This document shows, in pieces, positions 12,140 through 23,906 of a DNA stretch of 64,000 nt. A program made the translations under genes and the position numbers. Source of the stretch: Pilatotrama ljubarskyi (taxonomy: Eukaryota > Basidiomycota > Agaricomycetes > Polyporales > Polyporaceae); the NCBI GenBank assembly GCA_022385805.1, contig MU277780.1, positions 1 to 64,000 on the forward strand, written 5' to 3'. The notes under the pieces are model-generated. The model did no database searches and had not been told where the DNA came from. It saw only the letters and a list, made by a program, of their open reading frames with translations. How positions within the stretch are numbered: position 1 is the stretch's first letter; each line of letters opens with the position of its first letter.

Positions 12140-12493
12140 AGTGACCCAGATGCAGTCGCGTCACCTCGAAACTGACAAGTCCAGGATTGCCGGTTAGAAC
12201 AGTGATTCCACTTATGAAAGTCCGATCTCCCCGTATCGCCCTCCAGCAGCAGCTACCTGACACAGCGCGTTTAATCAGTTCGATGTCCCGTCATATAGGT
12301 CAAAGCATAGGCCTAAGCCTCACCTTTGAGGCTGAGCAAGATGTTCAAGCGCACCAGTGCCGGAGGAGAAAGACGTTCAACTTCTGCGTTGGCGAGACTC
12401 AGGAATGGACGACACCCGGCGAGGCCCCGAGCGTAGGCAGTGACAAATTGTCGCGTCACAGTCACGCATTGTACTTTTCGGCGCTTACACCAG

Positions 12494-13480
12494 TCGACTA
12501 CATACGACTCCGACTCCGACCCGCTTTGCCAGTTGCTTCACCAGCCATTCTTCGTTGCGCTTATCTATGGTGGACCGGAGCCACTGTGAGTGTCTTCTCT
12601 GTCCAGAATTTGCTTTCTCGGTCTTCATTGTATACGGCAACAACTAGTACTGGCCACATTGCGGCATACCGACTGCTTAACTTACTACGTATATGTAGCA
12701 TTTGCTCTCCTCTGCAATGGGCTGCAGATGTCATTCGAACTCCAGTTTCTGGTGAGCCGACAGTCAGGTTGAAAGAGTTTACTGTGACATCCGGCTAAGC
12801 AGAACCTTTCCGAGCCATACAGCACGTCTGACAGCGCGTCGCCTACAACGGTACGCTTACCTCTTTTCTGTGGGCCAAGCCCCGGGTACAATCGCACATA
12901 CAACGGGAATTCCATGTGGACCATCGCCTGAAGCCTAATCCTACTTGTCACTTCATCACGCCGAGTCGCATTCTGACGGATAACCATTCGGCGAGTGGTA
13001 TTCGTACAAACCCATCACCTACCAGTCCTCACGCTCCAGAGACGACTTCCACATGCTCGTGGCGTATGGACTGATTCACGGTACGGCCAAGTCTTGACCA
13101 TCGTCTCTCCAAGATCACATACTTTTGCGATGCATCAACTCCCGTAGGACTCAGCTGGTGATGTCTGTAATGCTATTCATTCCGTATCCAGGTGGGACAT
13201 TTTACTTGCTCCGACATGCTCTTTCAACGGGATCGCCGATCTTCCACATGATGTACCCCGGTACGCCCGGCCTCTATAGCAGGCAATCGCAATATCGTCA
13301 GTGACTACGAAGTACAGATGAACTGTTTTTCCAGGACTTCTCATTCGCACCTCAGATGTCTCTGGGAAAAGCTCGCCAGACAGCTGCCGATTCTTATTAT
13401 GCGAAGGCAAAGAACCCTCTCGAATAAGTATAGAGCGGACTATCATACAGACTAGAAGTCTGTCCCTTCTTGCTGTATGA
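12494..13480 (+). CDS. unidentified spliced gene (partial model)
   Basis: Several adjacent exons have good splice signals and matching phase: 12494-12585, 12607-12751, 12800-12850, 12996-13080, 13192-13260 and 13335-13480 (stop). Parts read like a membrane or secreted protein: PLCQLLHQPFFVALIYGG, YYVYVAFALLCNGLQ, WYSYKPITYQSSRSRDDFHM and GGTFYLLRHALSTGSPIFHM. The join between 12850 and 12996 is uncertain; an extra exon may lie there. The second intron listed is only 21 bases, so that boundary is probably wrong. The 5' end is not located. I cannot name the family. It is divergent from the SAM-domain gene to its left. Confidence 0.35.
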
Positions 13481-15674
13481 AGCATCCGCCTTGGGGATCC
13501 ATTGGGACAAGTCGTGGAGTTTCTGAGGGTGTGAGTATTCTCCGTGGTGGCTCTCTAGCCCTCTCCGCTCAAATTGAACTTTGATAGCGCTTCTACACAT
13601 CCTCACGGTTCGAGCTCTCGCACAACCTCGGTCACCCGTGGTCACGACGTGGCCATAACAGGTAATCATACTGGACCCTCTACTTCCCCGGCTTCCACCA
13701 AGTCGACGTCTTCTCGACGACGTCGTCGTGACCGATGTTCTGTTCGGGTCCAACGTTCATCGGCTCCTGCAGCCACCATCCCGTATCTGTCTCGAGCGAG
13801 GGGCCGCCTGACGCGAGGCTCCATATAGTTGTGGCCCGCCCTGCTATAAGAACAGCACGCCTGCTTCTCGTACGTCATGGCGTATAGTAGCGATTCTCGG
13901 CCTACGTCGCGGACTCCCGTACATGTGAGTGATCGTCCCACAACTACGGCTCCTCTGCCCCGTCTTCTGGTTCCCATACAGAGACCCGCTGCTCTGCATG
14001 ACTTCGATGGCCGGCGCAAGAGGAGGCGCATGATCTCCCCGGTCTCTCCGAGAACACGTATTGACTAAGAGGCTACGTGCTGCAGTCGCTGCAGCCAGCG
14101 GTGTTATCCTTCGTATAGATCCTCCTGTACTCTGAATACCCATGTCCACTGGGGTGCATATCCAGCGCTCTTGGCGGACCGCTCAGGCACACGCTGTGTC
14201 ACAATCTCTCGGGCGGTGGGGTAACTTCGTTGACTGCGTCTCCGGTCAATCTAACCACAGCGGCAGGCGTTCCCCCTTTACTCCCTCATCTTCCCGCGCC
14301 GTGGACGTGGCCGGGTGATCTCCCCACCGCGTCTTCTCCGGTGGAGACAGACCGACCATCACAGCTCTTACGTGCCTCGTACCCATCCGAAAGTCGGCCG
14401 CCCGGCGCCCTCTCCCGAGGGAGAAACCTAAAGTCACAGGACAGGGACGCGCTCCGCGGTCTTTCCAGACCTCCATTGCCCCTCGAGCGTGGCAACCACG
14501 CATTTCAATCCGTCCTGAGCTAACACCGCTCGATAATCATTTTCACATCTTGGCAGGCTGGACAAGCCGACGCCGGACGCCCGCCATCGTTGCTGCAAAT
14601 ATGTCCGACAAGTGCCAGCAGACTGATATACCGTCCCGCCAGGCGGCGCTGCTGGCGAACTGCTGGCATGCTCGATTAACGGGCGCAAAGACTAACCTCG
14701 CCGGCTGACTGATGAATTGTGTCATCACCACTGCAGCTAGAGTTCAGCGTTCGCCTCATGCATGGTCGAGCACTTCGATTAGCCCTCCGAAGCGGACCCG
14801 TCCCGAGGCCACCTCCGGGCACGCCTCTCGATCCAGGTGGCCGCTCAGTCTGAGGTTACGGCTGCGTCGTGGCGTACGCATGGGCGCGAACTGTGCTGCC
14901 AGCTAGCGTGCGTCCACCGCCATTTTCTCCGGCGTTATATCGACCGCCAAGGCGCATGCATGGCAGCTGATGGCCCTCGTCCGCTCTCGGTGCCGACAGC
15001 ATATGGCGTTCTCAGGAGATTGACACGGTGGGAGCGCGCTCGCGGGCCTGTCGAGTATCCTCCGCTGGGGCTTGTGAAAATAGACGTCGACGGAGGACTG
15101 CGTCGGCAAATTTGTCCCACTGGAAGCGCCTCAAATAAGGACATATCTGGACGTGCATCATGGGGCGATCAGAGCGCTCCCAGGGGAGTTTCTGTGGTTA
15201 CACGAACGACACCCTCGCTTAAGAGCTCGAGCAGAATCTTCCCTGGGAAGTCCGCTCTGGGTGTGGGACCTGGAGGCTGGCACTCGGAGCAAGAGCGAGG
15301 GCCGAGCGCGACTGCGTCGCGCGAGAGTTTTGCACTTCGTCATCAGCATGATCAGGTGTACATCACTGCACCAGGTATACAATCGCGGTAGGAGGACGTG
15401 GAAAGTGAGCCTAGATGCCCGGTATAGACTAGTAGATTACACGATGTGCGCCGCGCGCGTCCGACTTCTATACACTACAAGCAGCTAAGATAGAGCAGAT
15501 GCGAACAGAGCACGATACACACTACAGAGCAGCGGAACTAGAACAGGTATAATCTACACGAAAGCCTCCGTGGAACCTGTGCAGCTCGGCCACGCTGAGC
15601 GAGGACAGGATGCGGCACAGGGGTCGGCAGGAAAAGTCCCTGAGCAGGCGCGGAGATCCACGCTCTGCACGGCT
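13481..15674. other. no gene recognised; Ser/Arg-rich open stretches
   Basis: Plus-strand frames at about 13574-13828 and 13877-14068 are rich in Ser, Thr, Pro and Arg, including runs such as SSRRRRRDR and RRKRRRM. They could be exons of a low-complexity nuclear protein or chance reading of biased DNA. I found no conserved domain and no convincing splice chain. Confidence 0.35.
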
Positions 15675-17040
15675 TCACCATGGTCTCCAGGAGGCTCTGA
15701 CCGGTTCAGACGGAGAACTGCCCGAGCTCGTGGCCGAGGGAGGAGGGCTGAGAGGGCCGTCCTGCCGAGAGAGCATACGCTCTTCTGCACGGGGCGATGA
15801 ACGCTCCTCGTGGCGGACATGGTCTTCCCGGCGGGATCTGTGGAGGTACGGGGACGCAGGCATCGACTGCGTAAGGCGATCATCGCTGCTGAGTCCTCGG
15901 GCACCGGACGACACCACTCTTACAGGCTGATGGGCCTCGGGCCGCGGCTGTTGCTGGACCTGCGCGTGCCTGGGAAGGGGTAGGTAGGATTGCGACGGCA
16001 ACGCTGCGACTGCGCTCAACGGCGTTAAAGGCACTCCTCCCGTGCGGGCGCCGACGCGGATGCTGGGAGAGGACGGCTCGGACCTGGGCCACATAGAATG
16101 ATAGATGTTGAGCGCCGTTTCCCATGCACGGAGCTGTAGGGAAAGACGCTCACAATCGATACACTGGAACTGCCAAGCTATGCCGGCGTTGCGTCAGCAC
16201 CTCAGCGGGCGGGCGATTATTGCTGCGAGGAGCGCTTGGCTCTCGCGAGTCGTCCGATGCTTGCAGACGCCGGAGAACAGCCATAGGTTCGCCACATTGC
16301 GCCTCTCGGAGGTTGTCCATGGAAGATATCGGGGGGAGGTGGAACGAACCCTCGTCGACGCCCGTACGTCCGTTGGGCGGTCGGATCGGTGGCAGCTTGA
16401 TTGTCTCTCCGATGGCCTGTAGCGCGCGTCCTGTGGGAGGACGCGACGTTGTCGGCGAGATATCTGCCGAACCCAGCCCATGCAGGCTCACAGAGGGTCC
16501 GTAGCGGGACATTGTAGCGGAAAGCGGGCTCGGGTACGGAGAATACCGTACACCAGCGGGAGCATCGAAGGGGGGCGAATTTCTTCCTACGAAGCCGTTT
16601 GAGGTTGACGCCGTCGGCGAGACCTGGGGTCGCTCGACGTAGGGCATCTGCAGAATCACTGGCGAGTCGCTCTGATCGCCCCTCGTGTCACCGAAGTCAA
16701 AGTGCCTGCCATCGGGCTGCGCCGCAAATGTGTGGGACATCGACAACGAGCCGCGCGGGGCGGGCGGTCCCATAGAGGGAGGGCCCGAGTCTCCGGGTGA
16801 GAAGACGGCCCAGTCGTGTCTAGAGTCTGACGGGAGCTCGCTGGGTGCGGGATTGCGGCGCGTGCGCCGCTTGCTCGTGCCAGGCTTCGAGATCTGTCCG
16901 TAACCCGGACTGTCTGGGTGGAGACACGTCTCTGGGAAGTTCGGGCTATTCAGGCGCGTAAGCTCCCGAGGAACAAGCGACCAATTTACGCGGAGAGAAC
17001 GTACCCGAAAAGTGGGACGAGGTCGTAACGTATTGGCCAT
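15675..17040 (-). CDS. Ser/Pro-rich hypothetical protein, possibly a transcription-factor-like regulator
   Basis: A 296-residue open frame (17040-16150) starts MANTLRPRPTF and continues with basic (TSKRRTRRNP) and Pro/Ser-rich segments, then LPPISSMDNLREAQ and MAVLRRLQASDDS. A second frame downstream reads CIDCERLSLQLRAWETALNI and continues to a stop at 15675. Joining them needs either a very short 37-base intron (gtgctg...ttccag, after NNRPPAE) or a one-base shift after RRHSLAV. The composition resembles disordered fungal regulators, but I see no DNA-binding domain. The 3' part may have another exon. Confidence 0.5.
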
Positions 17041-20000
17041 GCGACTCTACGCCCCACTGTCAGAGATGGCTACTTGTATGATGATGCGGGCCTACCTGCG
17101 AGCCAGGCGGAGGGCGATCTCGTACGGCATCCAAGTACCCTGAATCTTCAGATACCCACCTCGCACCCGTCGCAACCGCGTGGCGAGGTCGGGCTGGGAG
17201 TCAACAATCTTCACGATGTCCGCTGTAGAGAACAGATTGAGGACTGCGACGCGCAACAGCGGGTAATCAGTATTTACCCTTCGAGTTTCCGAGAGCTGTT
17301 GAAGGGTAAAGGCAGGTCAGCATCAACCTCGTCTACACTATAGTGTTGTGTAGTACCTTTCCATATCCCGGTCCACAGTACGTACCCGTCGTCCATGTCC
17401 AGCATGATCCACTGGCCATTGAGTGGGTACTCATACACGGGGCTGTGGCGCAGGGTGCCAGGGTTAGAACCAGCCTGCACGGCCTCACTCAAGGAGGTGA
17501 ATGCTCACATGTACCCTCGCGGGTCGTTGCCGGTGATGTAGCGGGCCTTTGTGACATGATGGTCGGGGCTCGCGTAGGGGCGGAAGCGCGTCCCATTCGA
17601 GGTTGGCTCCGTATTCGGAGAAGGGAGAGGATCCTGCAGGATATATAATCCCGTGAGCAATGGCGACGACGCGCGACGGTGAGCCTACGCACGAGGAGAA
17701 GGCCGGAAGACATGCGTGCAGAGCGGCTTGCGCCCAGTGCCATGGGTTCTACGGGGAGCTATATGAGGCGCGCGTGCAGCCTAAGACGATTAAGAGGCGT
17801 CCAAGGGGGTTACAATTGTAGCGACGACTGCGTGGAGAGGCGTGCTCAGCTGACTATGCACCTGAAGTACGACGCGCTGCAAAGGCAAAGCTTACGGATA
17901 ATCTGTAAGTCCGGCTTATTGGAACACGGCCTGAGGTTTCGATGAGGGATAGAGACGCTTGTTCAACGACAAAGTCGTCAAGGTAAAATGGGAGCAGGGG
18001 CGGGTTTTGCACGCTGACAGGTACTTGGGCACTGGTAGGACTGACGCGGGGAAAGGGCTTCCTCGAGTCCCGCGCCCGCGGCTCATATATCATATCATCT
18101 GCGCACGGAACCAGACGAGGCGGGTCGGTCGAGCGTGCAGACGTATTACGACATGCCCTGCCCTCGTTCGCCCGTCCGCAACAGAGCCCGATGATCTGTG
18201 CGCGCGCAACTCCTCCCAACGGTCGCCGAGTAATTTTTGGTTCCAGAAGCCGTCGCCTCTGAACCGTTGTGCCGGGCCCGGGGGGTGGACCGCCTCTACA
18301 AATGAGGCACCGAGCCTCGGCATTCGCGATTAGATATCGAAAGAGGGGTGGAATGATCACAGATGCACGTCGCAGATGCATCTTTCCCCAGACACAGAGC
18401 GTGTGCCTCCCCGCCCGGCTCTTCGCGGGACCCGCTTGCGCCCCCATCCACGCTCCCGGTCCCGCTTATCTAATATAAGGTCGTCAGTCTGCGGTCGCGC
18501 AGGCGGGCGCGTGTGCAGATGTCCGAGCCGTGGGTCATCGCGCTCCGGTTGCGGCGAAAGGCAAGACAAGTTTAAATTGCAGACGGTCAGATGGTGGGCG
18601 TTGTGCTGTCACGCCCGCGCCGTTCTTGTGCGTTCTCTCACCTGGCAATGAATGCGAATGAGGACTGGGAACGTGAAAAGGCTATTCCGCGGAGACGTTG
18701 CAGCCGGAGCCGGGGTCGGCCCTGCGGACTTGAGCGGTGCGGCCCGCGCTCAGCAGCCCGTAAGGGCCGCAGAGGCGGCAGAGGCCACCGGTCGCCACAC
18801 TGAACACTTGCCCGACCACGAGGCCGCCATCCCGACGACTGCTGCGCGACGGACAGCCGAAATGACGGTGAGGCTTGACCCTGGAGTGGACAGCTCCGCC
18901 GCCCAACAAAGCGACGAACGAAAGAATGGAGGGAACGTGCAGCACTAGAAACTCAGACTGCTCCAGCCCTCGTAACCACGACGCCCACCGAGGCGAAGCG
19001 AGGCGGCCCACTGGCTGCCGACAGAGTCCGCCCACCGGCTAAGCCAACACACGATACGCATGCAATCGTGCTGCGCAGCAGCGGGCGAGCGGCGACATCT
19101 TTGCTCGACGCTCGGACGGCGGTGACCGAGGCTTGGTATCGGAGAGTGGCAGATGCCAGCGGCGAGCGGCAGCTCGAGGATGTTCGAGTCGGCATTCCAC
19201 GATCACTCGGTGATCGGTCCAACGAGCGATCGCGACATCGGACCCCAGGCAGAGAACAGCATCATCATGCTGGCACGGCCCCGCCCGTTGTGTCCGGCGT
19301 TTGTTGAATGAATGTCACGGACAGACTGAAGCGTCACGGTCCGGCGACCAAGCACGATGAAGACGCCCTGTCAGGGCCATCGTTGCACGTCGACGGATGG
19401 ATGTTGACCGTTCCCATTGTCGCGACGGCTGCGGAAGGCCCCTCTCGTGCGCGCGTCGGGCGAGCGGCAGAGGGAGCGGCAGACAGCAACGCTGGCATTG
19501 GCAGGAGCCGCAGACAGCAAGGTTGGCAATTGGCTAAGCTCCCTGGTCGCTCGGACGGCGACCAGTCTCCACCGTCAGCACGGCTTCGCAGCTTCTAGCG
19601 CACTTGTGTCGGAAATTCCGCGGCCCGACGCGCTCTCCTTTTGCAAGTCTCGTCCCAAGTGTCTCACTGTGCGTGACCGCCGCCCAGGGCTTTTGCCGCT
19701 CACTCCGGACTCCGCTGCTGTTTGTGGAAGGCTGAACGGCATGCGAGTGCGAGGTGCTCCATGGGCGTGAGTCGTGGCGAGCTTCGAAAGGGGCGATTCG
19801 GGCTCCCGATGTGGTGCGCGTTCTTGCCTATATCCATCCTTTCTTTCTCCCGGCCAAGTGATCATGCAATGACACAACGCAAACTTCGAGACTCGACGCC
19901 GCCAATGAGCATCATTGAGTGCCGCTTTCTCCTCGAATTCCTCGATCGCGCGCCGATCGCCCAGCACCAGTCCCAGGGCACCACTCCCGTCCCGAATGCC

Positions 20001-20918
20001 CAGCCCAAACTTTCTGTCGACCGTGGAGTCGTAGGGCGTGGCCCCTGGACCGTCAGCGGAAACGGGTACGGCAGGCCGGCGTGTCTCGCAGAGCGCCAGG
20101 ATGGTGAGCCTCGAGTGCGTGGGAGGAGGGATACGTCACGAGGCGACCGACCGCTGAGCTTGGGAATGAAATTGGGGGAGGAGGAAAAGCATCATCACAG
20201 GCACGGGCGGGGAGGTTAGCCGGGGCTAGCGTCGACTGCGGGCTGGGAGGACGCTCACCAGGGTCAGGCCACTCCCGCGTTCTGATCGAACGCGCCCCCT
20301 TCCTCCGCCAGATCCCAGCCAGCGCCGTTTCCTGGGCTTAGCCAATGGCGATCCTGCGGCCGTCGTCCTCATGGTGCGTTCGGAGCCGAGAGCGTGCGAA
20401 CGCGGCGCCCCGCCCTGGGCGGCCGTTCCTTCCGGGTTTTCCCCCACGGTCTCACCTGTAAGGCACGCAAACATAAATCCAGAAAGCCGCAAGACAGAAT
20501 CCAGGACTTGAAACTGAGAGAACCGTCGAGATGGTCAGACTCTCGACACATGGTGGCACATACGTCAAGCTCAACCTTAACGTCCAGATAACGTTTGCAG
20601 CATTCAGGATTCAGACATTCAACCGAACGACCAAACGACAACCGCATGCGCCTTCCGTACTGTACAACAACCGTACGTTCAGCGTCCATAATCGAGCTTC
20701 CTTCTTGTCGTAATGATTCTACCGTGTCATCCATAGAGGAGGAAGCCCGCAACCGTCATGAGCACAATTCGACAAACGACAACCACCCCCTGTCGTCGAG
20801 CGGTCCACCCATCTTCTTCGTCTTCGTAGTTCATTGATCGTCTCCACCGCAGCCTGTGACCGACGTTCCTCCTTCGGAAGTGCAAGCCTTCAAGCAGGGC
20901 CGGCTCATCGTTCAACGC
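17041..20918. other. gene-poor, GC-rich stretch
   Basis: No recognisable protein, tRNA or repeat was found in nearly 4 kb. Open frames here are short and Arg/Ala/Gly-rich, as expected from GC-rich noncoding DNA. It should include the promoter of the minus-strand gene starting at 17040 and the 3' UTR of ornithine decarboxylase. Confidence 0.45.
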
Positions 20919-22551
20919 TCAAGGCTCGCCTTGGAACGCCCGCAGCGCCTCGCGCACCTCAGCCGCGCCCGCGCCCGCCCCGGTCGTGTAGACGACGCGG
21001 CTGACCTCGAACCCGTTGAACTGCGACGCGGCACACACCGTGTACGCGCCCATGTTCTCGAATCCGAGCCAGTCGCCGACCTGGAGCGTCGCGGGCAGCT
21101 GCGTCATCGGGCACACGCAGTCCATCGAGTCGCACGTCGGACCCCACACGCTGCTTGCGCGCAGCGGGACCGACGCCGGGACATGGAACGAGCCGTTCAG
21201 GGAGAGCACGTACGGCTGCGGCGACTGGTGGTCGAATAGGATGCAGTTGAATGCGCCGTACACGCCGTCATTGATGTAGTCTGTATATAATTCTCTAATT
21301 AACATCCTCTGCAGAGTATGATGGCGGACAGGGCTTACACATGACGCTCGGCTGCTCAGGATCAGCTTCCACCTCCTGCGGGGCGTTCTCAGCTGCAGGC
21401 GGCGCACGGCGGGCGATGATGTTCGTGGCGAGGCTGAACGCCTTGGAGACGTAGTACCGTCCCGGCTCAGCGATGATCCGGAGGTGTTCGCGCTCAGGGA
21501 AGTACCGGTTGATCGCCTCGGTAAGGACCGCAGCTGTCTTCTCGAACGTCGCATCTTCGAACCCACCGCCGACGTCGAGCAGGTTGAACTCGTACCCAGC
21601 CTCCTTGCCCATGTCGAACGCCGCCCGTGCGCGCATCACCGCGTCCGCGAAGGCGCTCGGGTCATAGCAGCCGCTCCCGACGTGGAAGCTGACGCCTACG
21701 ACATCGAGACGGAGCTCGCGCGCCTTGGCGAGGAGCGCGGGTACGGTCACGAGCGGCGCGCCAAACTTGAGCCCGAGCCGGCACAAGCTCTTCGAGTCGT
21801 CGGTAAGGATGCGCACGACGAGCTTCGCGCCCGGGTGCGTCCGGGCGATCTTGTAGAGCTCGTCGGTGTTATCGAACGTCATCATATCCACACCCGCCTT
21901 GGCGGAGCTGCGGATGAACGACGTGGCCTTGCACGGGTTGGCGAAGATGATGCGCTCCGGGCTTACGCCCAGGTCGATGACCTGCTTGATCTCTCCATTC
22001 GACGCGCAATCGAAGCCCGTGCCGAGAGCAGCGAGCAGGCGCAGCACGTACGGATCCGGGTTGCATTTCACCGCTAATGAATGACCGGAGTCAGCCGAGA
22101 GTCGAAGATTGTACGTGCAAATATACCCACCGTAGAACGGCTCAATCTCGGGCAGGTGCTTCTTCCACCGCTCGTGTTGCTTATAGACGCTGCTGAGATC
22201 AGCGACAAAGAAGGCCTTCTCAGCGTCGGGCTCTCCGGCGGCGCTGAGATGGAGGGCATTCATGACGCCGTTTCGGAGATGAACGTCCGGGTGGCCGCGG
22301 TGCAGCGGGGGCAACCCGGGGATTGAGACCTCGTCGTCATAATGACGGTCGGAGTTCTTGAGAGGGTAAGAGTTGTCTTGAGAGTGAGATTGTACGATAT
22401 GAGAGGGAGGGAAGAGTCCGTTTACGAAAGCATTGGCGAGGTACTTTTCTTTGTGGGAGCGTGGGAGAGAGGAGGAAAGAGTCGGAGAGCAGGATACGTC
22501 GTAGTCAAAGTCTACGGGGCAGTGCGCCGCGAGGATCTCGAGTTGAGACAT
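20919..22551 (-). CDS. SPE1: ornithine decarboxylase
   Basis: PLP enzyme that decarboxylates ornithine to putrescine, the first step of polyamine synthesis. Exons 22551-22131, 22073-21339 and 21280-20919 give 505 residues. The spliced motif PFYAVKCNPDP contains the PLP lysine. Also present are GFDCASNGEI, FANPCK, the glycine-rich LDVGGGFED, EPGRYYV, YYINDGVYGAFNCILFDHQ, the catalytic-cysteine segment WGPTCDSMDCV, and GAYT near the end. The ATG at 22551 (MSQLEILAAHC) is chosen because the open frame further upstream has no ATG. All conserved residues are intact. A long upstream gap of about 1.35 kb fits a regulated promoter or leader. Confidence 0.96.
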
Positions 22552-23906
22552 TCGATGAGCGTTGGCTTCCGGCGAAGCGTGAAGTTCTAGGTCAGGGTCT
22601 ACGGGGGGTTGTCCGTTCAATGGGACCGTCGGGGAAGGATGAAAGCGGGAGGATTCCCGGGGGACGGGAAGAACAGTCGTTTTGGATATTCGCGTCGAAA
22701 CCCGAATTACCGAGCCTACCGCCGCGGTCGCGAGAACGAGCCGGGCGGGATAGGGACGGTAACTAAGAGGTTTCCTTCAGTCGAAGTGGGATCCTCGCTC
22801 CCTGAAGCGAGGACGAGCTTGAAGGGGATAGGGGGAAGTAGGATGGAGGAAAGGAAGTGTGGAAAGAAACAGAGCTCTCGAAAGTGAGTCTGGCAAAGAT
22901 CTAGTTGAGGGCACAGAACACGTTAGTCCTGTCAGGGGGGTTCTCCTGCACAGGTGAGGTCAGACGGTACAACATCGGCTTCTAGGAGCACAACATACCA
23001 CGAACGGATGACCACCTAAAGGAAGGCATAAGTCAGTAACAGTTCCGCAGGACTAAGACATGTCGCAGATGTCAAGAGTTAGTTGATGACATCACGGGCA
23101 GCGGCGACAATCCAGGCAGACATAAGCTATATGCTGACACAGCAGCAAAGGCTCGCGGCAGAAACGCGATCTGCACAAGATCGCACATAGGTGTGACCAG
23201 GCTCATTTTGTGGACAGCGATGCCCAAATCCGCGGATGCCACTCAAGCATCCTGTCTACCGGGTGCGCTGATAACAAGGGCGACTGCGCCGCGCGTGCCC
23301 TTTGCACCTTACGGCACATTATCCCATGCCAAAGGCTGGACGAGTGCGCCGCGCGCCGCGCCCGCGATGGTGGACGATGACGCGATGATGAGGACGGAGA
23401 CTCACTCGAGGGTCAACAGACGGAGGTCGTCGTTTCGCGCCTGGTCAAAAATGGTGGCTGGGCTGACGCTGCGTCGTAGCGCGAGGGGCAGTACGACAGC
23501 AGACGGGCGCAACGGCTAGGGGTCTCCCTTTCGCAGGGGTTGTCGCGGATGTCGCGGTCGACGTCGAGCGGCGCGGCGGTGGTGGGGGTGGTGGCAGCGA
23601 GCAGAGGGGGGAGGAGAGTGGGCAGCGTCCGTGCGTCTGTTGACTTTTTCTCCATCGATGACACTCGAACGCTCTGTCCTATCACGTTCCTCGGCACTCC
23701 CCGGGACCCCGGGCCACTCGTCACATCCACATATGGCAATCCCCCGCAACTTTGCACCGCCCGACGTTTCCCCGGACATCCTGAAGCTTTGATTCTCTCG
23801 CTGAAATGCGGCGCACAGACCTCACATGTGCTATCGATACATACTCGTACAAGCTCAGATCATACAGTGCGAGGCTACAGCGATGAGTCAGACTGGCTCA
23901 TTCACT
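22552..23906. other. intergenic, 5' region of ornithine decarboxylase and 3' region of PTPA
   Basis: I see no gene. Purine-rich stretches (GGAAGGA-type) lie just upstream of the decarboxylase start at about 22340-22870 and may be leader or promoter sequence. Short frames at 23193-24046 have no recognisable domain. Confidence 0.4.

Noticed and set aside
12187..12798. 203-codon plus-strand open frame
   Set aside because: It runs across likely introns; protein-like pieces occur in other frames bounded by splice sites.
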